Source of the DNA: Aphrocallistes beatrix
Taxonomy: Eukaryota > Porifera > Hexactinellida > Sceptrulophora > Aphrocallistidae
Assembly: GCA_963281255.1 (NCBI GenBank)
Contig: OY725506.1
Span: forward strand, 1,903,001-1,967,000
Reading direction: 5' to 3'
Length of the DNA stretch: 64,000 nucleotides
The first letter of the stretch is position 1. Each line of letters opens with the position of its first letter. Below, piece by piece: positions 12,018 through 22,210 of the stretch. A program made the position numbers and the translations under genes. Below the pieces are notes generated by a model, which was given only the letters and a program-made list of their open reading frames with translations, did not search any database and was not told where the DNA came from.

Positions 12018-12604
12018 ATTTGTACACCTCATTTGACTGTGAAATCATGCTTTCCATCTACAGGGTGTAACAAAAGTGTTGTCACCTTTCATCTTAGCAC
12101 AAATTTAATAGGTGAACAAAATAATCCGCACATTTTGATCAAATTCGAGAGTAGAATTTTGATAAAATCCTCCCAGGAGAACTTTGATCAAACATTAAGA
12201 ATCGAGTTTTAACACTTGTTGATCATAATTCTACATCATTGACTGATGTAGAACTTTGATCAAACAGAAGTCGAACTGATCAAATTTCAAATTGGTCAAT
12301 TTGATCAGAATGCTACAAGAGCTACTACTCGTGATGTAGAAATTTATATTTTCGAAATCATATCCATATTATCAAATAACTCATGATTCATATAACTACC
12401 GGTACATGTTATTTTTTTCTATTCAGAATGATTTGAATGAGGAATACAATTCGACACGATTAAAGGATAATTAATGAATAAATTAATAAACTTGTTCCTA
12501 AATAATTCTCTGTCCTCTCTGTCCTAGTAATAAAAGAGTGGAAGTTTGCTAGCAGTATTATTTCTCATTGAAATATCTGTATTTTGCTTGTATGTAATGC
12601 CTCA

Positions 12605-12910
12605 GCGGCATGTTGGACAGCTGTCTCTTGAACTGAAATTTGCAGCACACATTTCACAGACATGTGCATGTCAACATGGCAGGAAAACATAAGTCGAATT
12701 TCTTTCCATCAAGCAGATCACACAAGAATTAACAATTGGCGCCTCATTAATTGCAACTTCATTGTCACTCACATCAGAATCTGAAACTTCTGTGATGCTG
12801 TCAAACTTAGGGTTACCAATTGTTTTTGAAATTTCATTAATATACTCTAGGTGTATATTCATTTTGTTCAAGTTTCTCTTGACATTTATTGCGGAACTTT
12901 TCATTTTCAA
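12605..12910 (-). pseudogene. RING-finger C-terminus of the MULE-encoded protein
   Basis: Minus-strand translation gives an acidic linker followed by CVICLMERNSTYVFLPC, one in-frame TGA, and then HAHVCEMCAANF...SCPTCR and a stop. The Cys/His spacing is that of a C3HC4 RING: CxxC, then C at the end of the first loop, HxxxCxxC, and a final CPTC. A RING here would normally recruit ubiquitin-conjugating enzymes. Its position at the end of a MULE frame suggests a transposon-borne domain rather than a host gene. The stop codon splits the domain. Confidence 0.6.
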
Positions 12911-13339
12911 TGTCCTTTTTTCGTCGGTCTCCGATTTCTAAACCGTTTATTATAACCTCTGATATTCTAAATCATACTTTATCATAATCTTTCCAAGAAA
13001 TTCCATGAAAGACCAAATATTTGGTGCTTTCACACGAATCATGGACCTTAACTCTCCATAGTAAACTTCGCAACAATTATTCGTTTTCTGAACTGATCGA
13101 TAAATTGAAAAGTCGTTTCTTTCGATCCATTCCTTTTTAAGCTTTAAGTTTTTTAAGAAGAATTTTTTCCCTTGGTGCTAAATTTATAGGCAAAATGTCA
13201 ACTAGCACTTGAAAAACTGGTAAATATCTTCAGCTGGGAAAAGAGGTAGAGTTATTACTGATTTGATACATTTATTCAAACTAGAATTTTCTTATAAGTG
13301 GATGAAAGTTGCAACTTTTGAACCTTTTTCCAAATGGTC

Positions 13340-13460
13340 ATTACCTGCAATTCATATTTTGATGTCTTCAAAAAATGAAACTTTATATACGACCGTTGTA
13401 GAACAGTCGTATATAAAGTTTCATTTTTTGAAGACAATCAATATATGAATTGCAGGTAAT
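13340..13460. repeat. Fold-back inversion duplicating part of the MULE transposase
   Basis: Arms at about 13340-13394 and 13405-13460 are inverted copies (ATTACCTGCAATTCATAT inward to GTATATAAAGTTTCATTTTT) around a ~10-base spacer. The coding string LPAIHIL is readable on both strands as a result. The outer flanks are not inverted repeats. Confidence 0.8.
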
Positions 13461-13871
13461 GCGTTGTGGTTTTCTTGAATGAATATTGTAAATAGTTGAT
13501 AAAACAATTTTGGAACAACATAGAATGTCCCATCGTAGATTACTTTCTTTGCACTTTTTAGTTTTCGGAGCATTAGATCAGAGGCAAATAATGCTGCAAA
13601 ACCTTCCTGTATAATGACCATTAAACAAAAGGAAGTTGAAAATCGAATTTGTAATAACATATTTTCAAATTCTTCAGGAGTTTGTGGATTGCCTGGCACT
13701 TCAAGTCGTCTTCTTTTGAGCATCGTCTTACGCAAATGCTTATAAGATACTAAAGCATTTGCTTGGTCTGAACCAGTAACATCATCAAATACTTGTCGAA
13801 GGCTATCTGTTGAAGTCTCGGCTGCTCGCTTAATCCTGCTGGTTAGGTTTATAACTTCTGATTTATCTGCT
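13421..13871 (-). pseudogene. MULE transposase core fragment
   Basis: The minus-strand frame after the SINE junction reads SEVINLTSRIKRAAETSTDS, then a DNA-binding linker with KTMLKRRRLEVPGNP. Next comes ALFASDLMLRKLKSAKKVIYD and DGTFYVVPKLFYQLFTIF, the first catalytic-Asp block typical of animal MULE transposases. It ends at the fold-back inversion. The first ~15 residues of the longer open frame are SINE-derived (the frame runs to 13903). Its C-terminal continuation is displaced and broken. Confidence 0.75.
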
Positions 13872-14271
13872 TGGGTGGTGCAGTGGTTAGGGCGTTTAAA
13901 CACCGTGACTTAGGTCACGGGTTCTAACCTCGCCCTAGTCATTTGCATTTTGTTCTCAATTACTTTGCTTCGGTAATGTAATCTGAGCCTACACTCTTGC
14001 AGAGCCTTAGTGAGCTGAAAGCACTAAGGATGTCATCTTGCTAAAGGTAAAGTTAGGTGCTATCTTTCTTGCCTACTGATAGCCGAGTTTTTCTCTGTAA
14101 CACGCTATCATATGCAAACAGCATGCCATCATATGCATACAGACACGCCGCATGTACACATTCAGCAACTATCAGTAGGTTTAGCACCTCACCCAGATTG
14201 TGAACCCCCTGAGAATATATTATAATGGATTCGGGGGTATGTAAATCTATAAACTTTACTTTACTTTCTGG
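13872..14271 (+). mobile_element. tRNA-derived SINE
   Basis: The head has Pol III boxes: A box TGGTGCAGTGG at 13876-13886 and B box GGTTCTAACCT at 13920-13930, with a plausible tRNA-like stem between (CCGTGACTTAGGTCACGG). A ~300-base unrelated body follows, and the tail is a short ACTTT repeat (AAACTTTACTTTACTTT). It lies inside the MULE coding region. Target duplications were not clear. The same tail is found at 820-847. Confidence 0.75.
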
Positions 14272-15012
14272 TGAAGATAGAAAAGTTTACTTTCAATATT
14301 TATTCGCCCAAACCCACGACATTCTATTCCCTGAGTTCTCCATAAAGTACATATCAAATATATGCATTTGTTAGTTGAAGAAGAGCAAACATATAGATAT
14401 TGTTGACATTTGTAGTTACAAGAGTTAAACTTCTTGCCTTCGACAATGGTATATTCCATGCGTAGTACAAGAAAGATGGGAACAATTTCAACAACTTTTA
14501 AACCGTAGACTATTCAAATGCAAATCAAAACATAGTATACTGATCACTATTTCAGCGTATTTATTCACTTCCACAATTAGTTTGACTATGCATTTGACTG
14601 TTAATTGATGTTGGTTATTGGTTTGGCTCCTTTTAGTACGATTTTTTTAAGATAAAAACAGATAGAAAAGTTCGACTTCTGTTTGATCAAAGTTCTACAC
14701 CAGTCAATGATGTAGAAGAATTACGATCAACAAGTGTTCAAAACTCATTTTTTAACGTTTGATCAAAGTTCTCCTAGGGGGATTTGATGAAAATTCTACT
14801 CTCTAATTTGATCAAAATGTGCGAATTCGAACAAAATTTTGATAATCGGAAAGGAAAAGTGTCTTTCTCAAATGGTGTGATGTCACAAAATATAGTAATG
14901 CGTGATAACTAACGACAGGTTAAGAGTTTTGTATTTGATTACTATTGGTTCGATATCAATCAAGCATAATGATGAATATTCTAGGGTGACAACACTTTTG
15001 TTACACCCTATA

Positions 15013-16127
15013 GCATAGAACGTCAAAATGTAAAACTGGTGTTAAAAGTCGTTAACGAATTAACTTTTTCTGCACTAACCATCCAGAACGAATTGCGTAT
15101 CCCAGAATTTAGAAATAATACACCTGAGTTTGTTAGCATCCTTCTTACTGTTTGAAATTATTTAACGTGAATACACCATTTGAAGGAATACGTTTGAACG
15201 ATCATTTCTCTGAACCTTTGACTTTTAATGACGAACGGTTTTTATTCTTGACTCGTGTAGTTTTCTGGTTAGATACCTGGCAAGCTCAACCAGAAAAAAT
15301 TGGGAAACTGAGTAAACAAACATTAGTTTTATGCATGCTTGTATTGCATTACAACAAATTACTAACCATTTGATTAACTATTATGTTTTTTCCTATGTGT
15401 TGTCCTCCTTTTTACAAACATATTCATTGGAACACTATTTCGGGCTGTATCGTATGATGTCGGGTTCTAATTACCATGTCTCATATCTTCAAATTCTCGA
15501 AACCGAGCGTCGACTCAAACTTTCTAGCATATTACGTAAATATATTTGCTGACCGACAAGACTCTTGTTTGCCATCAATTCATTTGTCAAATCCTTTTCT
15601 TCTCCTTGTTCCACTAGTGATGTTGAATTCAATTTAGAGCCATTTCATGATGAAATTCCCAATATATCAACCATTGAATGCAGCTACAGATGCTTCAATC
15701 ATTGACCTTTATTACAGGCTATTCTGTCTATAAATGCGTAAAATAATCGAAACCATGTCATATCTGTCTTAATCTGTTTACAGTTGATAAAGAATTTCTT
15801 CTTGATTTAGCCTCGGATACTGAGTTTAAACTTCTGCATTTAACGGACCGTGGCGGACTTGAGTACCCATCTGAGCCTGTTTTGAATTATATACTTGTTT
15901 TATGGAAGACATTTTGTGCCATCGTGAATAATAAAGAGCTGTTGGCAAAGCTAGTAAGTGGGCCTTCTAGAAGAATATTAGTTGAACTCACATTGAAGTA
16001 CTTGAAAGAGAGTGATAATCATGATAAGAATATTTTGAAGTTTAATTCTGCTAACTGTGAAGTATTCAGTTTGAGCATCCTACAGAAACTTGTTTTTTAC
16101 CTCAGCAAATTGCTTTCTCGTAAATAA
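15013..16127 (+). pseudogene. P-element-type transposase, C-terminal segments
   Basis: Forward frames give P/THAP9-like blocks in order. First is NVKLVLKVVNELTFSAL (15025 on), then TPFEGIRLNDHFSEPLTFND and FWLDTWQAQPEKIGKLSKQT (15170-15320). INYYVFSYVLSSFLQTYSLE with HYFGLYRMMSGSNYHVS follows (15370-15480), and finally HLTDRGGLEYPSEPVLNYIL near 15840-15890, running to a stop at 16127. These are the GTP-binding insertion and C-terminal zone of the family. Frames shift more than once and a non-homologous gap lies near 15555-15780, which may be an intron or a deletion. Confidence 0.75.
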
Positions 16128-16536
16128 AATCAAGAATTATAATTCTCTAGTTCTTTCGAAAGTTGTAGAAAAACGTAAATTAAAGAATTTTTCTTAATTA
16201 TTAGTTTACTTTTGTATTTCCTATTATGTGTATTTGTATTTTTTGATAATTCTTATTTCTATTATGTAGTTTCTTGGTACCCTTGATTTATTGATTATAA
16301 ACAGAATCGTATTAGTGCTAGCTAGAGTCCGAACGAAGAGAGAGAATGAGAAAGAGTTATTATTAGGTTGTGTGTTGTATTTCTACTAATTATATGATAG
16401 AATGTACAGTTTGTAGTATATACTATTAATATTAAATTATGAAATCCAATCACATTTTCACTATACATGATAAAGTTAACCACAGGTCAAAAGGGAAGTA
16501 ATGAATGGGAGTCCTAGAGATGCTTAGTTAGCTTAA
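16128..16536. other. No feature recognised
   Basis: AT-rich flank, possibly containing the P-element 3' end. No inverted end matching 11300-11470 could be picked out. TTAA at 16533-16536 is the target of the next family B copy. Confidence 0.4.
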
Positions 16537-18108
16537 GGATACCGCCCTCGAAAAACATCGCCTGACATAAAAAATAATGGTGAAATTTTTTATTGCTAAT
16601 TCCATCGGATTATTGAGTAGTCTACCATCTAATCGTACTTGTTGGACGGTATTTATTTTGATATTCTAGAACTGAGCACCTAAAGCTCAGTCGAACTAAA
16701 AATCAGAAAGTTATTCGTGGTTTTGCGGCGCATTTATCAATTATTTTCTAACTTATCTGATATTTTTTCAATTATATGAACCTCAAAATGGATATTATAA
16801 AACAGATGAATTTAGAAAAAGAGGCACTTAAACTCCAATCAAAAATATCTTCATGAGAGACTTCATTTCTAAAATGCTCGGGAAATGGCCGTTGTAATAT
16901 TAGCTATTGTGTATAGAAAGAATTCTGAAAAGTTAAAAAAAAATTTGTTCAGATCCGAACATTAGTTCGTAAGTTATATTATATTGTAGGTAAAGTTCGG
17001 ACATCAAACCTCTCTATGGCCCCGAAAGTGCTCGATGTCAATGCTTAAAAACTATTGAAGATTTATAATCTATCATAATCTTAAATGAAAGGATATATAT
17101 GATAATATATAGGTTCCTCAAACACCTCTTTGTCAAAAAGTAAATATTTCTTGACTTATCGTCGATTTTATAGTAATACAAATTATATGGAGAACTTTGA
17201 ATATATTTAAAAATGGCTAATTTTGTCATGAAATAAGTTCCCAAAAGTAGCTATTATACTCAAAAAACAATGCAATAGTCACTAGCAATGTATACAGAAA
17301 TTTTGAAGCACTCAACATGATTATTTTGGAATTTCAAAGGATTTATCTCCAAAATTCGGTCAAAGCCCCCCATTTATGGTCCAAAAACATACTCCTCCAT
17401 ATCTCGGGAAATATACACCCAAATTCTTAGCTCTCAATTCCTAATATACTTTTCAAGACGGTATATATCTGATTCTTAAATAATAAGTGTACGACATGGA
17501 ATGGAATGCTAAGTTTTAAATTTTTATCACGTGATGACGTAGCATTTATCGAAAATCCTAACTTGAAAACTAAAAGTCGTAGACTCTCGCTCTAACTTCC
17601 TAATATACTTTTTAGAAGCTCTTTATTCATTCTAAACCGATGAATTATACTTTGTAGTGCTCGGAATATGAATTATATTCCCTATTTGGTTCAAAATATT
17701 CGGAGTTAGAGGCCTCAAGGTAATTTGCGAATTTTCAGCATAATTTTGCTATTTTCACCAACATCTGTTGGAATACATCTAATTCATTAGTATATACATG
17801 CGATTAAATGCCCATGGATGCTTTTATTTATCATTAATAGCTCATTTTACATCGTTCTTAACATCAAAACTTCAAATCCCTATATCTCGGGACTTTAAAA
17901 TTCCATAATTGACCGTCTTTCAAAAATTTTAACTCAAAATTGCTTTGAGATAGAGGTTTGAAAATTTCAGGAGTTGTTCCATATCATTATGCGATGAGCG
18001 TAGGACCACTCGATTTTCGATATCTTATAAACTTGTGATTTTATTGCTGATTTCCGAAGAAAATCGGGCTTTTTTGCCGTTTTTTGGCAATTTTTTTTCA
18101 AACTATCC
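16537..18108 (-). mobile_element. Family B TTAA-flanked repeat, inverted copy
   Basis: Starts GGATACCGCCCTCGAAAAAC after TTAA (16533-16536) and follows the copy at 8745-10669 in reverse complement with high similarity for ~1.5 kb (compare TCCTAATATACTTTTCAAGA in both). The outer ~300 bases of the other end are missing; it finishes TATCC before TTAA at 18109-18112. Non-coding. Confidence 0.75.
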
Positions 18109-18565
18109 TTAAAGTCTAACCATAGAAAATAGAAATATTTGACTTTTATATAAATTTACGAAATTCTCAATTTCATCCTGACAGACTGTACAATAATTAG
18201 AAAATGATAACTTATATTTCTGTTATGAGCCATCATTACGTAATCATTAATCGAAAAATGGATTCGTTTTGACACATTTTGGGAACAATACAATTCTAAA
18301 TGTGATATTTATTTGTTGATATTGCTTTTATAACATTTGAAATAATTTTAATTCCAAATGCTCATTAATGATTTACGTAATTGCTCCCTTTAAATTCATC
18401 AAATTTGTAGCTATGTTTCGTACTGATCACCGCTTTTATTTAATTTTTACAAAATGTTTATTTAATATTATAATAATCCCTAATTAATCAAATTAGTAGT
18501 AGAATTTAACACATGAAATATTTGCCGTAAGTAGTCACGTAATCATATAATGACTATTGTCATTA

Positions 18566-19586
18566 GGATTACCAATCCTCCCGGATTGGCCGGGAGTCTC
18601 CCGGAATCTCAACCAGTCTACCGGAAATTAGCAAATCTAATTCGGGAGGTTTTATCGTAAATCTCAGCAGAAGTATACATTCAAACAGCAGAAATAGAGA
18701 AGGAGCACTAGACCTTTTTAGTTAGTTTGCTATATTACTGGATTATTAAACTTAGGCCTGTTTCGTGCCAGGTTGATTCACGTGCCAGATTGATTCACTT
18801 GTATTAATGGACCATGGACACTGTAGTGTCGTGCCAGATTAATTCACTTGTATTACTGAACCATGGATGCTGAGTAACCGTACCAGATTGATTCATTGTT
18901 TGTGTAATTATGTATACGAACAATATGCATTGCTTACACAGTATCTGCACTTTATGAGGGAGTTACTGTATGATAATTATCACATTTTCGCATACGCAGC
19001 TAGTAATTCCGAATTTATTCAAAGGATTATCTTTCAAGGATTGGAATTGGTAAGCATTTCAACTACGTAGTTTCTGAAAATGGAATAATATTTGATTTTT
19101 ATTCGTTAATCACTTATGCTGTCATACAAAGTTTGAATCAATCGTTTACAGGATTTAAAATTTGATTTTAATCTTTTACTATGGGATTTCTCTACTGATA
19201 CTATCCTGTAAAACTATCGCATAATGAAAGTTTTTTGTGTACGAGCCCGATATTGTAATCATTTGTTTCGTATGTACACTGAAAATTACGTAATTATATT
19301 GCTCAAACACGTATGAACTGCTATAAAACAGAAATAATGACTGTTATAATTACACAAACAATGAATCAATCTGGTACGGTAACTCAGCATCCATGGTTCA
19401 GTAATACAAGTGAATTAATCTGGCACGACACTACAGTGTCCATGGTCCATTAATACAAGTGAATCAACCTGGCACGAAACAGGCCTATAAATCGTTGTTC
19501 TCTGTTTCTGAGCAGCTCCCACGATTGCCCCCCCCCCCACGAAAACAAAAATCCCCCAGAATCAAAATGAGTCGAGTTGGCAACCC
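18566..19586. mobile_element. TIR element with CTCCCGG repeats, split by a Ginger-type insertion
   Basis: Left end GGATTACCAATCCTCCCGG and right end (inverted) GGGTTGCCAACTCGAC, with TA on each side (18564-18565, 19587-19588). CTCCCGG/CCGGGAG repeats follow the left end. The centre is the Ginger-type element 18759-19481. Non-coding; superfamily uncertain. Confidence 0.5.
18759..19481. mobile_element. Non-autonomous Ginger-type element with GGCC duplication
   Basis: Ends TGTTTCGTGCCAGGTTGATT and its inversion are flanked by GGCC (18755-18758, 19482-19485). The inverted repeats run ~180 bp and contain four copies of a CGTGCCAGATTGATTCA-type motif. The tip TGTTTCGTG, the repeated subterminal motif and the shared string ACTTGTAT...ACCATGGATGC closely parallel the complete Ginger at 51975-56133. 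A 4-bp duplication is the Ginger hallmark. Between the repeats there is no transposase. Confidence 0.75.
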
Positions 19587-19759
19587 TAATTGTCATTCCT
19601 AATGGGTCTATTATATTCCAATATTAGTGAATACATTTGAGTATGTTTTATCATAATAATTCTAATTCCAAATAGAATATGCCCATATTGAAAAAATGCA
19701 GTTAAATATCTATACAAATCGGCGAACAAAGGACACGAAGGAGCTTTTGTAGAATTTAA

Positions 19760-20430
19760 GGATACCGCCCTCGAAAAACCATATGATTTGGCTTACAGCA
19801 TACGATGAAAGTAGAGCTATTAGAGATGGTTAAGCGTGGGCAGGTATCTCCGTCAAGAAATACTTGCACATTCCAAACCGTTTTTGATTCTCATTTCTAG
19901 TTTTTGAGATACAGTGTCTCAAAGTCTGTTTTTTTCATCTATCGCTAGCACACATTAATGGTAGAAATCCGGCTACTCAAGGAATTGTTTAGGACATACC
20001 AAGGAAACAAATGCTTCCAAAATCGAATCATAGATAGTCTATCATATTTGCCACTTCATAAGAACAAAAGAAAGTTAAAATGACAAAAATTGAAAAATTT
20101 TCGGAGTCCGAAAAAAAGGGTCCAAAAACGACGAAAAATATCTGTTTTTTTTTGGTAATCAGGAATAAAATCACCAAGTTATAAGATATCGAAAATAAAG
20201 TGGTCCTAGGTTCATCACCTAATGATATGGAACAACTTCAAAATTTCAAACCTCTATCTCAAAACAATTTTGAATTAAAATTCTGTAAAGACGGTCAATT
20301 TTGAAATTTTAAAGTCTCGAGATATAGAGATTTTAAGTTTAGATGTTAATAAGAATGTAAAATGAGTTATTAAAATGAAGAAAAGCATTCACAGACATTT
20401 ATTCGAAATTAAAAGAAGTTATATATGTGG
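19760..20430 (+). mobile_element. Family B TTAA repeat, left-end fragment
   Basis: GGATACCGCCCTCGAAAAAC follows TTAA at 19756-19759. The sequence then tracks the left third of the 8745 copy (GTTAAGCGTGGGCAGGTAT, CAAACCGTTTTTGATTCTC) and fades near 20430. No right end. Confidence 0.65.
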
Positions 20431-20974
20431 GACATTTCGCATTTAAAATGTGTCGTTTTTAGAGTGACACAGGTGATACAAGTGGCTCCAAGTGGAGAAA
20501 TATTGGCACTGGAGTTATAAAAATCTGAGATAATCTTTTGAACCCCTATAAGGATCTAAAATGATAAAAAAAGTACTTTAATAGTTAAGCAACACACTCC
20601 GTTTAAAGTTTTCAAATCCAACCATAGTATCAAATACTTCAAAAATGCAAACATACAATCCCGGCAAAAAGTCTGGAATATTGTATGTAAATATGAATAT
20701 TCTAGTTTTAGCAAAAATAGCAAATTTTAATATTGCAGAATATTTTTTAGCAATTTAATGCAACGAAAATCTCGAGTCTACTCTTTCTATAACACGAAAA
20801 GTATGAAATATTCAATTAAAATATATTATATGTTTAATACTGGGTAAATTCAAAAAAATTGGAATATACTAAAATCGAATTCAGTAAAAGTTTCGCCCCG
20901 ATCCCGATCCTATTTTTAAAAAGGATCGCGATCCGGATCTTTCGATCATGGATCGAAAGATCCTAATGCCCTAG
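20431..20974. other. No gene; palindromic GATCC-rich tract
   Basis: AT-rich until 20890, where a GATCCCGATCC / GGATCGCGATCCGGATC tract with overlapping palindromes runs to about 20965. It probably is an end of an unclassified TIR element. Nothing else recognised. Confidence 0.35.
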
Positions 20975-22210
20975 TGGAACTACACACTGCCTTCCATACA
21001 TAGATGACACGTTAACGTTCTCTACTACCTTTGAGGATCATCTGACACATTTGCACAGAGTCTTGGAATGCTATCGATTGTCTCAAATGCATCTCAGGAG
21101 GGATAAGTGCAGGTTTGCGTACAGTGAAATCGAGTTTCATACTGAGAGCTTTTGCAAGTGATGCATGGTCTGTCTGAAGAATAAGAGGTCGTACTCGCCG
21201 AAATCAACCTCTTAGTCCCATCAAGTTGGACTATGAACTTCCCAGAGCCATGATCGCCTGCGACGTAGCAAGCCTGCCCTGGACCAAAGAAGTGTTTAGA
21301 TACGTGCTCATTATTGTCGATTTATTCACCAATTATATCTAGGCCGTCCCGATGAAGAACCAAACCGCACAGAGCATTGTGGAAGCCCTGGAGTCCGGGT
21401 AGCTATTATCCGAATGGATATCCGGCTTCGATTCTGTCGGATCAGGGTCCGAACGTGGACGGACACCTAGTACGACAGTTAAGTCAGCAGCTCGGTATAT
21501 GGAAAATTTATTCCACACCTCACCACCCAGGAGATGGCGAGGCTGAGAGGAGCATTCAATCCTTTAAGTTGATGCGATGTAAGTTTGCGGAAAAAGGATG
21601 TGTCGTACCGACTGGCCGAAACTGTTGCAAGAGATCATTTATATTCATAACGCCCAGATTAACGCTAGCACAGGCTTTACGCCAAATGAAGTCATGTTTG
21701 GAACCCGTATGCGTACAAAGGTTGACGCGGCACTCCCTTTAGCGGAGACCAAAAACGTTACAAACCCGATGGAGTATTGTGAAACTGCGAGGGAACGGAA
21801 CAACTTAATGTACGAAAGAGTGGCTGGGAACACGGATATGCCCAGGGATAAAATGAAGAACTACGACCATGGATCCAAGGTATCTGACATTTCACACGGT
21901 GACTGGGCACTCGTAAAGGGCGAAGCACGAACATATTCTCTGTCCTCCATGTACCGTGGAAAGTGCTTGAACGCAACGGAGTCAACGTATACCTCAAAGT
22001 CCCGGGACTAGGTAGTACACGTGTTGTGCATCTAAATCGGTGTAAGGCCTCCCCAGCGCCTGTGGGTGGTACTAATGATAGGGCAGAATATACGGAGCCG
22101 GGAGTGCATCCCAATCCGAGGGTGAAGCCTCACAGCCGAACGTAGAGGATGGAAGCTCCGGTGGGCTTGTCCTAGGGAAGAGTTAAGGGAGTTAGGGACA
22201 TAACACCTGA
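20975..22210 (+). mobile_element. Ty3/gypsy LTR retrotransposon fossil (pol fragment)
   Basis: Fossil of a Ty3/gypsy-type element. A short reverse-transcriptase portion with the YIDD active-site block is followed by an integrase portion with an ILSDQGP-type core block. No LTRs, gag or protease were seen. It is broken, with several disablements, and clearly old. Its GC content is higher than that of its surroundings. Confidence 0.75.

Larger units (their letters stand above)
12123..14828 (-). mobile_element. Mutator-like element (MULE) with 9-bp target duplication
   Basis: GAACAAAAT occurs directly at 12114-12122 and 14829-14837, a 9-bp duplication as expected for Mutator. Both ends carry long inverted repeats (CGCACATTTTGATCAAATT near the tips, repeated TTGATCAAAGTTCT inside). 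The minus strand holds broken transposase sequence with a DGTF..VP..FYQLFTI motif and a RING-type C-terminus. A tRNA-derived SINE (13872-14271) and a fold-back inversion (13340-13460) interrupt it, so it is inactive. Confidence 0.8.
12061..15010. mobile_element. Small TIR element (CAGGGTGTAAC ends) inside the P-element, carrying a MULE
   Basis: Perfect inverted ends CAGGGTGTAACAAAAGTGTT / AACACTTTTGTTACACCCTA are flanked by TA (12059-12060, 15011-15012), as in Tc1/mariner MITEs. Without the MULE at 12123-14828 it is only about 240 bp and non-coding. Confidence 0.8.
11300..16300 (+). mobile_element. P-element-like transposon relic (THAP transposase), internally deleted and interrupted
   Basis: Two parts of a P/THAP9-type transposase flank a nested block: the THAP domain (11472-12017) and C-terminal segments (15013-16127). 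The insertion (12061-15010) does not contain the missing catalytic core, so the core was lost before or with that insertion. The 8-bp duplication and inverted ends were not identified; the outer limits given are approximate. A second THAP scrap of the same family lies at 34290-34585. Confidence 0.75.

Noticed and set aside
13872-13940. A functional tRNA gene
   Set aside because: The tRNA-like head is mismatched in the B box and stems and is fused to a ~300-base body with a repeat tail, as in a SINE.
12061-15010. MULE ends equated with the CAGGGTGTAAC inverted repeats
   Set aside because: The 9-bp duplication GAACAAAAT places the MULE ends inside those repeats; the outer pair belongs to a separate TA-flanked element.
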